From NCBI GenBank assembly GCA_977006965.1, contig OZ345381.1, positions 2,046,001 through 2,110,000 of the forward strand: a stretch of 64,000 nt of DNA, written 5' to 3'. Below are positions 18,785 to 29,035 of this stretch, piece by piece. The notes beneath the pieces were generated by a model. It made no database searches and had not been told where the DNA came from. It saw nothing but the letters and a program-made list of their open reading frames with translations. The position numbers and the translations under genes are program-made. Source of the DNA: Phymatolithon calcareum. Taxonomy: Eukaryota > Rhodophyta > Florideophyceae > Hapalidiales. Each line of letters starts with the position of its first letter. Positions within the stretch are counted from its first letter, which is position 1.

Positions 18785-19954
18785 ATGCGTGCTGCATTTG
18801 TGCCGTTCCGTCTGCTATTTAACTCTTCCCGCACTCCCCTTGTCCGCATCTGCTCAACCTTCCCATCCGACTTTGCACATCCATCCAATTTCTCCACCAT
18901 GCCCGAGTTGAAATCCTGGAAAGTCGAACGCGGCGAGGCCGTCCGCGCAGTCGCCATTGCCAACGCACTCGCTCGTCGTCTCCAGCACTCCTTCCGCGCC
19001 ACTCATGCACTTTCCAAATCAGATTCTTCCCCCGTAACCGTCGCCGACTTTGCCGTCCAAGCCCTCATCGTCAGTCGTCTTCACGCCGCCTTCCCGAAAG
19101 ATCGTTTCATCGCCGAGGAGACCTCCGTCGCTCTGCGTGAGAACCCGGCACTACTCAACGATGTTGTCACGGCTGTCAACGATGCGTGCAGAGATGCTGG
19201 CACCGCCCCGCTGACGGAGGAACAGGTACTGTCGAATATCGACCTTTGCGACTACAAGGGCGCTGACGGCGCTCGTACATGGATATTAGATCCTATTGAC
19301 GGCACTAAAGGATTCGTCTCCATGCGTCAATATTGCGTCGCACTCGCACTAACTTATCAAGGTGTTGTTCAACTCGGTGTCCTTGGTTGCCCTAACCTTC
19401 CACATATATCCATGCACGTCCGTTCCGATTCTCAACTTGGATGTGTATTCCATGCCGTGAAGGGTACTGGAGCCTATATGCTCACAGAGGCTCAAATTGG
19501 CAGTGAGGCCGTACCTGCCCCTCTTGGCAAGCGTGTCCACGTTTCCGATGTTGCGGACCCTGTGTGGTCGTTATTTTGCGAGTCGGTTGAAACCGGTCAT
19601 TCAAGTCATGAACTATCCGCACGCATCGCCGCAGAACTCGGAGTGAAGGAGCCACCAGTCCGTATGGATTCACAGGCGAAATATGGATGTCTCGCTCGTG
19701 GAGATGCAAGCGTTTTCATGCGCTTCCCGCGCGCAGGCTATGTTGAGAACGTGTGGGATCATGCCGCGGGCGTCGTTGTCATCGAGGAGGCTGGCGGTCG
19801 TGTCACTGATGGCCGTGGAAGACCGCTCGATTTCTCATTGGGAAGAACGTTGGATAATGATGATGGAATTGTCGCCACTAATGGTCGCATTCATAACCAA
19901 GTCGTCGAGGCAATTGGAAAGGCCATCGCGGCTTCGTCGGTAAAGTTGACGTGA
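18785..19954 (+). CDS. 3'(2'),5'-bisphosphate nucleotidase (SAL1/HAL2 type)
   Basis: The 389-residue product has the inositol monophosphatase-like fold with all metal-site motifs: SDSSPVTVADFAVQ, the Glu pair in FIAEET, WILDPIDGTKGF (near residue 168) and VWDHAAGVVVIEEAGGRVTD near 323. The GTKGF form and the long insert with TWILDPIDG are typical of PAP phosphatases, which hydrolyse 3'-phosphoadenosine 5'-phosphate to AMP in sulphate assimilation and relieve PAP inhibition of RNA exonucleases. The first 38 residues are Arg/Ser/Phe-rich and acid-poor, suggesting a plastid or mitochondrial targeting peptide; the ATG at 18899 (MPELKSW) would give a cytosolic form. Confidence 0.92.
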   Translation: MRAAFVPFRLLFNSSRTPLVRICSTFPSDFAHPSNFSTMPELKSWKVERGEAVRAVAIANALARRLQHSFRATHALSKSDSSPVTVADFAVQALIVSRLHAAFPKDRFIAEETSVALRENPALLNDVVTAVNDACRDAGTAPLTEEQVLSNIDLCDYKGADGARTWILDPIDGTKGFVSMRQYCVALALTYQGVVQLGVLGCPNLPHISMHVRSDSQLGCVFHAVKGTGAYMLTEAQIGSEAVPAPLGKRVHVSDVADPVWSLFCESVETGHSSHELSARIAAELGVKEPPVRMDSQAKYGCLARGDASVFMRFPRAGYVENVWDHAAGVVVIEEAGGRVTDGRGRPLDFSLGRTLDNDDGIVATNGRIHNQVVEAIGKAIAASSVKLT

Positions 19955-21386
19955 ACAACTGGCTTATCTTTTCTTGCAGAGATTTCAAAGTAAACAGCTG
20001 ACTTTTCTCCTTGTTTTAACATGTTGACTTCCTTTTCCGCAACAATAATCTCGGCTCCTTTTGTACACCTGTTGAGTACACGTGATCCATACGATTTTGC
20101 TCCTGCTCCTTGACTGCGGATACGATACACTGTGAGTGCGGCATCGACCCAATATGTACAGCTCGTGCATATTGCCATTAAAGGCTTCAGTGTTCCTCCC
20201 CTGCAGTTGAGAGCAATTCGAAGTAGCCCAACTTGCGCTGTGGAACATAGCAGAGGTAAGGAACCGAAAACGTGTTATGGGAACCACTAGAATAGAAACG
20301 GCAGACACTGTTTTCCAAGGACCATATGAACACCCACATGGGCACATATTGCGCTCATCTCTCTGCCGATTTGCGTGACACGAGTTCTCGCCTGATTGAT
20401 TGTTTGTCCTGCACACTATGTAAAAACCTTCCCCATTTTGCAGGACTGTCCTGCATCTATGACAGCAGGCGAGCGCCTGGTGCTTGTTAATCAGCACCAT
20501 ACGACACCCTCTAGCCAGAACTCGAATCTATTTCATCCAATGAACAGGCTGCCTTTTTCCTGGTCTGTGCAGCCTAGTTCCAAAAAAACGTGAACGATGG
20601 ATGGATGGATTTCTGTTTATTAGAAGCTCCCTCTGGCAATTATCGTTGCACCTGAGAGACTTTTCGTTGCGACTTTTCGTTGTGCTACAATCCTTCGCTT
20701 ACGTTTTCATAAAAAACGTGAAGGCAACTGTGCGGCTTCTTCCTTATCCGGCTCTCATTTTTTCACTTTAACCATAGTATCTCAACCCGCTCCTCGTCGA
20801 ACGTTATTGTTTGCAATCAGGACACGTTATTGAAACTTGATGTAGCAACATTGCAGACCGCCGCAATGTCATGCCTCTTCTCGAGTTTTCTGTATCTATA
20901 GCCAAGGTTTCACGACAGTGCCTCTTGGTGAGGAAACTGCTGCCAAACTATGCAAAATTACAACCGCTGCACGTGCCGATGTTTTCACTTTTACAAGACG
21001 AGATGAGACCAAATACGATACTGTTGGGCTTCATGTTTTGGGAATCCGTGCGGCGCCCTCAAAAACTCCCTTCAGCTATACGTGGTATCTTTTTTGGGGT
21101 TGTTCCCACATGGCGAATTGGCACCGCGAATGATAGGACGTCCTCCAGTTCATAGACTTACGGGCTACAAGCACAAACTAAGAACTGACATATTATGCCC
21201 GGACGAGAGAACGCGAGAGAATGTGATCAATTGGCTCGAAAAAACACAGAGCTATTCTATTTTTCTTTCGAATCGCTCTTTATTTTCTGTACTATAATAC
21301 ATCCTGGAGCTATCTGCACCTCTGTATGCTGCTAATCACTAACGAAAAACTGGTAGTACTTTGCCAATATACTTCTGTGCCACTGC
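19955..21386. other. 1.4 kb spacer between convergent genes
   Basis: The region lies between the SAL1-type stop and the glycosyltransferase stop. It has a short GATG microsatellite near 20597 and several short overlapping plus frames at 20871-21297 that could be a decayed coding sequence, but no domain could be named. Confidence 0.4.
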
Positions 21387-23708
21387 TCACTCTCTTGAGA
21401 GGTCAAACATGACCGAACTACTGCTCACAGAAGATTCCGTCTCTGGTTCGTTTTCCAGAGCATTTTCACTGCCTTCTTTATTCGTCTTCTTCACCCCGAA
21501 GTCTTGTCCTGCAAGCTCCGCCTTCAGTCCTCCAAGTCTTTCGGCAAGCTCTGTATAACTACTCCAATTTGAGCCCAGCAATCGGCGAGTACGACTCAGA
21601 GCATAGACATCGATCACCGCGAACTTTACGCACTCCGAATCTCTGTCATCACACGAGCGCGGAACATACAGAATTCGACCCGGGAAAATGCTTTCGATAT
21701 TTCCTATTACTTCCTTCGTGTCTGTTGCGATGTAGAACTTCGCATCCGGGTCCTGCTCATCTATTATTCGTTTCATTTCCACAACAAAGTTGAGATATGA
21801 GCTGGCCTCCCTCCAGTGCTGCATCTCCGCTGCTGCTTTCGATCCGTACTCTTTGTTGAAGTCAACGTTCTTAATGTCGTGCTGCAAAGTTCGATTTCTG
21901 ATATGCACGCCAATAGCTTGGCGTAAGCCCAAATTGTCCAGTTTTTGAATCATTTCCGTTACAGACTCAACTGGCTGCAAGCTTCGTAATTTTTGGTTGT
22001 CAAGGTCCCAAGATGTGTGCCGAGGTGCCTCCATGATGTACGCTCCCTTGTAGTAGATATGTTTGTCAGGTTCATTTGTAATAAGCTCTCCTTTCTTCGC
22101 ACCTTCTTCCATCTCCATGTAGTTGTAAAACTTGAATTCTCCCCATGACGAGTCCCACTTTTTCAAGTTATTCAGCGGCCAGGTCGGCTTAAACGTTTTG
22201 ACAACTGTCAGGGTTTCGCTTTTGAACAGAGCATCGTAATCTGCTGCAATATGGGCATCACTCTCCCATATCAACACTGGCACACGGCCAGTACTTTCAG
22301 CAAACGAAAGTCCACTTCCAATAGCGCGCATTCGGTTTCCAAGTCCATGCATTGCATGAATGACTAGGATGCGAGCTTTGATGGGAGCAACGTCAAGATT
22401 CATCCGTTCGAGAATATTTGGCTTCGAAGGTGCATCTTCGTCGACTGTATCTGTCCCTTGGCTATTGGAATGGATTGCATCGAGCTTTGTTTGCAGTGAC
22501 ATCAATGACCTTAGCAGTACCTCCCTCTTCGTTGATGGCACGCTCTCAAGAAGATCCCACGGCACTCGAAAGTCATCTGCGAGACGACGACCAAGCGCAA
22601 GAGACCATGACTCCTCGAATTGTTCGCCTTTTACAGTTCTCTGCAGCGAGCTTGGAATGAAGTTTGCCCGGAGCTCTATGTAGCGACCTGTGTCCTTAAG
22701 AACCGTGTATCTCGAAGGAAGATCTCCTCCTTCGTCCTTTGACCATTCGGGAAGTTTCTCGAGAAGTAATTGGTTTAGATCGATTTGAACTTGTGCGAAT
22801 TTAACGCCTTCTTGTGCCCTTTTCTTATCTCCATGGGAAACATGGGTCACGTGATCGTAGCTAATGTTGAGCTTTTTTAGATTGCGTGACGTCAATCGAG
22901 TGTATAGATCTTCGTCATCCCATCCGTAAGTTTGAATTCGCTCGTCATATCCGCCCACACTCAGGAAGGTCTTACGATTGAAAATCATGGCGCCATTGAG
23001 ATGGATCTCGTTGCTGTCACGTGCGAGATTCCAGTTGCCAGCATAAAAGCCATCTTTCGCTTTGGTTAAGTCATGGGCGCTAAGAAGATCTGGCTTCAGT
23101 GAGTAATCGCAGTCTGTGCGGACAACGAAATCGTGCCTTGTGTTGTTCACGGCCAAATTATAAGCTCTAGAGAGCACCCAGTCTTTTTCGTCGATGACTC
23201 GAATAAGCTTGATTCTTTCATCACTCTGTGCGTCAACAATGGGCTTCAGAGGAGGCTTGCTGTTCCAATCGACAATGACAATCTCATCAATGCCTTCAAC
23301 TGCTCTCCAAGCTGGAAGCACGCTGGATAGTGTTTCTTGACGATTTTTGCATGCGGCGACAATTGCGACTCCGGACTGGTCCATGCCTCGCTTTGCAAAC
23401 TTTGTCGCTTCGAGAAGAGGAAGAGAAATGAGTGCCGATGTGTTGGAATTGCGAATGAAAGCAACAGCGCTTGAGAGGTTTGAAGCTTTTGTACTTATTT
23501 GGCGGAGCATATGTGACGGAAGACAAATGTAGATTAGAAGAATGAGGCAAAGCGATACTTGCGCGATATATACCCTGAATCGCGGAGTTGATGACGCCTG
23601 GGATACAGCGTCCATTGAGAGCGTTCTTCCATGGCGAAATTTCTTTCCCGAAAACTGTGACAGAGACTGAACACGTGGAGCGCGCATGAAGGGAAATCGA
23701 AAGACCAT
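21387..23708 (-). CDS. Two-domain type II membrane glycosyltransferase: GT2-like plus fucosyltransferase-like
   Basis: The 773-residue frame is intact and intronless. A basic N-terminus is followed by one transmembrane segment (about residues 46-67, VYIAQVSLCLILLIYICLPS), giving a type II Golgi topology. Residues 110-290 form a GT-A domain of family 2/galactosyltransferase type: AIVAACKNRQETLSSVLPAW, a DxD-like DCDYS at 199-203, and GGYDERIQTYGWDDEDLYTR at 252-271. Residues about 445-700 form a second domain beginning HGLGNRMRAIGSGLSFAEST with a later IGVHIRN, the pattern of the GT-B O-fucosyltransferase-like superfamily. The tail is Glu/Ser-rich. Both domains probably act on one glycan, perhaps in cell-wall galactan or glycoprotein synthesis; substrates cannot be read from sequence. 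Confidence 0.85.
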   Translation of the reverse strand: MVFRFPFMRAPRVQSLSQFSGKKFRHGRTLSMDAVSQASSTPRFRVYIAQVSLCLILLIYICLPSHMLRQISTKASNLSSAVAFIRNSNTSALISLPLLEATKFAKRGMDQSGVAIVAACKNRQETLSSVLPAWRAVEGIDEIVIVDWNSKPPLKPIVDAQSDERIKLIRVIDEKDWVLSRAYNLAVNNTRHDFVVRTDCDYSLKPDLLSAHDLTKAKDGFYAGNWNLARDSNEIHLNGAMIFNRKTFLSVGGYDERIQTYGWDDEDLYTRLTSRNLKKLNISYDHVTHVSHGDKKRAQEGVKFAQVQIDLNQLLLEKLPEWSKDEGGDLPSRYTVLKDTGRYIELRANFIPSSLQRTVKGEQFEESWSLALGRRLADDFRVPWDLLESVPSTKREVLLRSLMSLQTKLDAIHSNSQGTDTVDEDAPSKPNILERMNLDVAPIKARILVIHAMHGLGNRMRAIGSGLSFAESTGRVPVLIWESDAHIAADYDALFKSETLTVVKTFKPTWPLNNLKKWDSSWGEFKFYNYMEMEEGAKKGELITNEPDKHIYYKGAYIMEAPRHTSWDLDNQKLRSLQPVESVTEMIQKLDNLGLRQAIGVHIRNRTLQHDIKNVDFNKEYGSKAAAEMQHWREASSYLNFVVEMKRIIDEQDPDAKFYIATDTKEVIGNIESIFPGRILYVPRSCDDRDSECVKFAVIDVYALSRTRRLLGSNWSSYTELAERLGGLKAELAGQDFGVKKTNKEGSENALENEPETESSVSSSSVMFDLSRE

Positions 23709-25051
23709 GAGCTTTCAAAGCAGACGAAGGAAGGGCACACGAAGGTCTTATGATGGAAATATGCAAGTTTTTGCGCACGTATATGTCGATTTGCGTTACA
23801 TACGAGGCTTGAATCCGAGCTCCCGACCCGAAAGGATTCTAAGACTGTTGTCTGACCATAGAGAAGTAGGTTCAGTCGAGATTGAGGTTTGGCGCTGCTG
23901 TCTAAGGTTGTGCGCCGAGATGGAAGAGACTATTTTGGAGACTTTGTAGAGGACTGCACGACACATTTGTGAAATGTAAGGTAATAGCGATACGGAAACA
24001 AGGCTGGAAGAGGATCATTACTGCGGAAGACATATGTTATTGAAGGCCGTTTACTGGGGCTGTATCAGCCCAAAGAAAATTCAAAAATAATATTGTCAAA
24101 TTCATAGTTGAAAGGTAGAAGACACCTCGACAATTCCCGGTAAGATACCGGCATGTATTATGCGATGTTTTGAACTCTCAACGCACTGCAGAATGAGTAT
24201 TGCAGTCTGTTGCCCCGGGTTGATGGCCTGATTACTTACTAGGCCGAAAAACGGACGCTTGAGCGAAGCCCACAAAGAGAGCCCCTCCTTGATCAATCTA
24301 TTGGCCCATTTAAATTGAAACCAGTTTCACTTATGTACGTAATAGTGAACAGGACTGCACTGTCTTACAGTTCAGAAAGATTAAAGCAATCGCATTAGAA
24401 ACACAGAAGGGCCGGAAGTTAGTCCGTGTGAAATGGTCCATGATTTGTCTGGCCCCCATGACATATGTTAGTCATATATTTACAGCGTCCTCGATGTTTC
24501 CATTTATCTAATCAGTTGTAAGAAAAGGTCTGAACTGCAGGAGAGATAGAGCGTCCCATCTTAAGGCGTTGTGGACTTCGCGCGCGCACATGGACAAGAA
24601 GTGCAGAGTGGGTACCCTGCACGTGAAGTTGGTGTCGTGCAGGTCCCATATTGTTGAAGGTTAAGGAAGCTGTGTTTCTAGCTAGAACGATTAATGTTGC
24701 CGGTGTTGGGTTGTAGACGGAGCGGAAATTGCCAGACATGACACATTCTTACACGGTTGTATTTACGTGCTTTGAATAATACTTTGTCTTTTCTTGTTTC
24801 AAGATCGCTTGTTCTCAATTCCTCTAATCTCTTCCAATTTCGAAATTGCTCGAACGGCTATGAAAACTGAAGACATAGCGTTTTCGTGCTTAGAGCCTTT
24901 TGGAAAGCTTTCTAAGCTTGCAGCTCATTGAAGAATGTTGCGGCAGTCACAGCCTCGATCTGCGCGCAGTTCGTTCACTCCGAGACTATAGTTCTTGTTG
25001 GTTCATACTCTCCGAGGGCTATTATGTGCGGCAGTTCAGGGAGGGTTTGGA
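23709..25051. other. 1.3 kb spacer before the tandem array
   Basis: It holds the promoter side of the glycosyltransferase gene and the left flank of the array. Only short unsupported frames were found (for example minus 24512-24739). Confidence 0.4.
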
Positions 25052-25176
25052 CGGTGCTGCCGCTTTCATGCTATTTTTTGATTCCTAAAATTCGTACCCC
25101 GAAATATTACGGATGCCATTCGCACTTTTATTATGTAGCTATCAGCTCCATGAGGTACTGCAGGAACATTGCCTTC

Positions 25177-27510
25177 TTTCTTTATTGCAGATGACGTCAA
25201 TTTTTTAAGTTAACGCCTAAACTTGCTCTCGAGCAAGTTCTCTTCGTTCAAATATTGGATTATCGCTACGGGTTTCTCTCTGCACAGATCTTCTACCGTT
25301 TTGCTCCGAAATCTGCCGATGAATTTCCGTCGAATAACAGCCCGACCCGAACAATGTAGGATCATATGTTCCACAGTTTCTTTCACACCATACAGGCATT
25401 TCTTGCACATTGGGTCGTGAGGAAGTGGCTCATTTTCGTTGTGTCCATGGTGAAAGCTGGCGACGATTGGACAGCAATTAGTTATGAGCTGGTGGAGTAT
25501 TACCTCAGCCCGTCTATGTGAGATGTGCAGGTCTTCCGGGAGTGTCGGGATGGTAACTGGTTTGCTTCTACAAGGCGGTTTGATAATGGATCGTGCCGCT
25601 TCCATGGTGAGAGGTACCGCTTGATGTGATAGCAGGCTTGATTCCGAGATTCCCCGGCGCGCGAGCTCATCAGCAGCCTCATTTTTCGGGACTCCGCAGT
25701 GACTCGGTATCCAAATGCCTCTATGTGAATCTCCTGTGCCATGATTTGTTCCATAAGATTCCATAGTTTTCGAATCATCTCTCCAAACATCCGCGGCTGG
25801 CCGTTGAGTGCGTCTATGCAGCTCTTGCTGTCGGTGAACCATCGGATAGTGCTGCCGCGCGATATCGGTAGACTGGATACTGCCTGAAATGCGTGTACGG
25901 CCGCAAAAGCCTCGGCGTCGAATGAGGAGCCAATGGCCCCAGCGGACAGCCCTTCTTCCAGTATCGCTTCTTCTCCGCGCAGCACCAAAACGCCCGCACC
26001 ACCGACCTGCGGTGGGATTGTACAGTACCTGTCGAGTGCGTCAGCATCTTCATCGCATATGATAACGCGCTGCTTCGAGGCCGTCGGGGTCGTTTCGTAG
26101 GCATGCTCGTCCCCGCCGTCGTAGACCAAGAGGACGTCCGGCGGCTTGCCGTGTCGAGCTTCAAACCGTTTCGCTGCGTCGTGGTTCTGATGTTCGGTAG
26201 AGTTGAATTTCTTCAAGGTCGCGGTGTACCAACCTTCGTCCCATTTTACGGAGACGCGTTCTCCGTGATTCAGATCCCAGACGTGAGCTTGCGGTATTTC
26301 TCCCACACTTCCATCTGTCCATATTTCGATATCCGCTGTTCTCACTGCATTACGCTCCAAAATAAAGGCTTCTGTGGCGGCGCGCTTCTCCTCCGGTTCA
26401 TCCTTCGCGGAAATAGGCGTTATGAAGGTCATAAACCTGTTGCTTGAGCGATCCTTCCCGATTGGCGAGTGGAATCCCCTGCGTGGTAGGGCGAGGATCC
26501 CTTTCTCGGCCAGATAATAGGAGCTTGATTCCCGCCATGACCCTACGTTGCGTCTTGGTTTGAGCTCGCGTAAGTGGGTTGCACGAGCCACTGGAGCCCC
26601 CGGTTCGAGTCGAAGTGCTTTCTCCATAACAAGAGTAGCCTCCATCTCTCCGATGTCCCGCAGACTACGCATCCCTGTCAGTGCCCGAAGCTTGGCATCT
26701 GCCGTAGCTTTAAGGCAGCCGTTGGCCGCTCGCGCTGCGTCGTTTCGTGCGATTTCGACTTGTTTGATGTGTGAGTCGAAGCCATGTACTGCGTAGGATG
26801 ATGTACCGTATAATACAACTGGCTCGCAGTAGCTCTTTCGGAACGCCTCCATCGTCGGTGTCTCAGCGCCCCAAGATGTCCCTCCCAGCGCTCGGATGAA
26901 TCGAATCTTGGATCGGAGTTTCAGACTCACTTCCTTGCTGTGCAATTTGAAGCTCAGTCGTTGGTCCACGTTAACTCCGAGGAACTTATATGCCGGAACT
27001 GCTTTGATTCTCTCTCCGTCGATCTTGACGTTGCCGTCAATGATTCCCAGTGGTGACCTTCCACCTGCAGCAAATCCCAATACCTTGCATTTCTGCGCAT
27101 TGATCTTGATCCGCAAATAACCGCATAGATGGGAGAGGATCTGGGCGGCCTCATTGAGCTTGGAGATAACATATTCCCAGGTCTCGCCGGTGGCATGGAA
27201 GCTGGTGTCGTCTGCGAAACTAAATTGAACCAGGTCGTCGAGGCGAACATCTAAATTAGAGATGTATAAGTTCCAGAGGTTTGGTGATAAAGAGCTCCCT
27301 TGCGGTAGCCCACATCCTAGCACCCGCGACCGACCGACAGTGATGATGTGTCGTCCTCGAGCTCGGCGGTCCGTCAGGTAGGAATTCATCCAGCAAATCA
27401 TATTTGGGGGACAGTTTAAGTCCACCATTTTTGCAAGTAACGCCGGTATAACAACCCGATCGTATGCAGCGCTGAAGTCCACGAAGAGGGCAGCACATTT
27501 CCGCCGGCGG
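25177..27510 (-). mobile_element. 5'-truncated LINE (non-LTR retrotransposon), 2,334 bp, with 14-bp target duplication
   Basis: The element is flanked by direct repeats GGAACATTGCCTTC at 25163-25176 and 27511-27524; units 2 and 3 have a single uninterrupted copy of this site, which proves the insertion. The 3' end (left, minus strand) is CTGCAATAAAGAAA with no long poly(A). Coding sequence starts inside the RT domain, so the 5' end is missing. Confidence 0.93.
25210..27482 (-). pseudogene. LINE ORF2 remnant: reverse transcriptase, RNase H, zinc-knuckle tail; frameshifted
   Basis: The frame from 27482 encodes the RT fingers/palm (MDFSAAYDRV, CGLPQGSSLSP, FSFADDTSF with the catalytic Asp pair at residues 91-92), thumb, and an RNase H domain (IEIWTDGSVG at 386-394, AEAFA at 523-527, TDSKSCIDAL at 550-559). 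Near 25715 the frame must shift to continue as WIPSHCGVPKNEAADELARR, so one base has been lost or gained. The second frame (to 25210) ends with a CxxC...HxxxxC knuckle (CKKCLYGVKETVEHMILHC). This order is that of I/Jockey-like LINEs. Between the first RNase H Asp and GGAGVLVL lies an extra block of about 95 residues containing RVSVKWDEGWYTATLKKF and VLLVYDGGDEHAYE (about 26097-26276), which looks like a Tudor/Agenet-type module. Truncation plus frameshift make this copy inactive. Confidence 0.88.
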
Positions 27511-27947
27511 GGAACATTGCCTTCATCTGCGATCGCCGGCGACTATAAGGCTGACCATATTCTTAATGGGTCCCTGTTCACCCTTGAACGAGTGAAGAGA
27601 GATATACTACTTGGATGGAGAGGCTCGCACTACAGGGATATACTTCGCGACAGTCAAGCAATGGAAATTCCTTGTGTAAACTACTTCTAGTTTTTTTGGA
27701 AAGTTTATATTTTAAAAGCGTCACAGTCTTACTTATAGACGAGAAAGGCTTCCTCAGTCACTACATAGCTTAGAACAGCGCACGAATGAGACTTATTATT
27801 GGAACTAGGATATGCGAAACCCGTAGACGAAATAGCTTTAAAAACATATAACCATTTTCTTCTTCTCTCCATTGCCTCTCTTGGCGACATAAACACTATT
27901 CGTGCGCATTAGGCCATTGGCGACGCCGCTCCTGTGAGCGAAGCCCC

Positions 27948-28811
27948 ATGCCTCGACCCATCGAGATCACGTTCTCTTCGGGCTATGTCAACGACACCCT
28001 CTTCATTCTCTTCGATCTCATCGCCATCTGGGCACTACACCACGGTCTTTTCGCATTGAAGGGCCTCCAGTTGTATAACGTCATCTGCCTAGGAAGGAAT
28101 TTCCAGCTTCAGCGCTCTAGAATTCTCATAGTTTCGCGCGAACTACTCCTCCAGCAGATCCGTTGGCCGCATCTTCTTGTCATCGCCAATGTCATTTTTC
28201 TCATACTCTCTCATTTATCGGCACCTTGGGCATCAACGGTGAGTCCAATGAGAAGAGCGTCCCTGTTACTCTCGCTTACATCTCCAGCATTCGAGCCCGT
28301 TCCAAAATCGACTACACAGATGACAAAGGCTACATCCGCGATCGCCTCCGTTCCCGCGTCTTCATCCTCTGCCGTACCTCCGACCACCACTCGCTTCAGT
28401 ACTGGCCGGATGCCTTCAGCGTATCCAAGAACGCCCGTCTCGCCAATCTCGACAAATTTCTTGATAGTGCCGGCAAACAGCACTATGCCAATATCAGCAC
28501 TCTCTCCTGCCGCTCTCTGCTCTCTCCCATACTCACTATAGAGAACTGTCAACCTGCAGAATCCGGCTCCTGAATCGCCATCAAACCGCGCAAGGCTAAT
28601 GCGAGATTGCTGCCGCAGAATGCCATGCTCCCTGGATTTCTGAAGAAATTGCAAGACGAGCTATGTCAGCGTCGCCGACCAAGGCCTCATGGCCATCTAC
28701 CTCACCAGTCTGTCGAACTCCTCGCACGAAATCGTTGCCTCCGGTGACCGTCTTGTCTGTTTCGAGCTATCCTCGCGCGGTAGTGATCTGCCGACGGTGA
28801 AGGCAGGCTGA
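27948..28811 (+). pseudogene. Frameshifted gene for an unknown membrane protein, copy 1
   Basis: Three plus-strand frames must be linked: MPRPIEITFSSGYVNDTLFI onward, with hydrophobic segments such as PHLLVIANVIFLILS; then, after a shift near 28210, FIGTLGINGESNEKSVPVTL and KIDYTDDKGYIRDRLRSRVF; then, after another near 28655, SYVSVADQGLMAIYLTSLSN ending GSDLPTVKAG with TGA at 28809. Copy 1 also has a private TGA at 28571. Amino-acid composition and good continuity across the shifts indicate a once-functional gene of about 285 residues with one or two membrane helices. The family is not recognised. Confidence 0.6.
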
Positions 28812-29035
28812 ATTGCTTCCTCTTCGAATGGAACGCAGACTCCACCGAGGCTCGCATCGCGTTCGACTTGTTTCGTTCTGTTCACCAAGTGCGGGACTGT
28901 GCCATAAGCAGCCTTGAGTTCCAACACTGCTGCGACCCTTCGATCCCCTTTTCGTAGCTCCGTAGCTGTTAGGATGGCCAGCTCTATGCTTTTCTCCATT
29001 TGGAACCCGAGTCGATACCAGTGGTTAGGGTGCAC
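28697..29035 (-). pseudogene. LINE reverse-transcriptase fragment, unit 1
   Basis: The minus frame MHPNHWYRLGFQMEKSIELA followed by RRVAAVLELKAAYGTVPHLV matches the N-terminal RT motifs (GFxxxxS...AL and AxxLDLxxAYDxVPH) of LINEs, including the LINE at 25177-27510. It is a short isolated remnant; the original Asp of the AYD motif is Gly here. Confidence 0.55.

Noticed and set aside
20871-21297. Three overlapping plus frames with some protein-like texture
   Set aside because: Frames change every 200 bases and no family could be named; could be a decayed gene but evidence is too thin.
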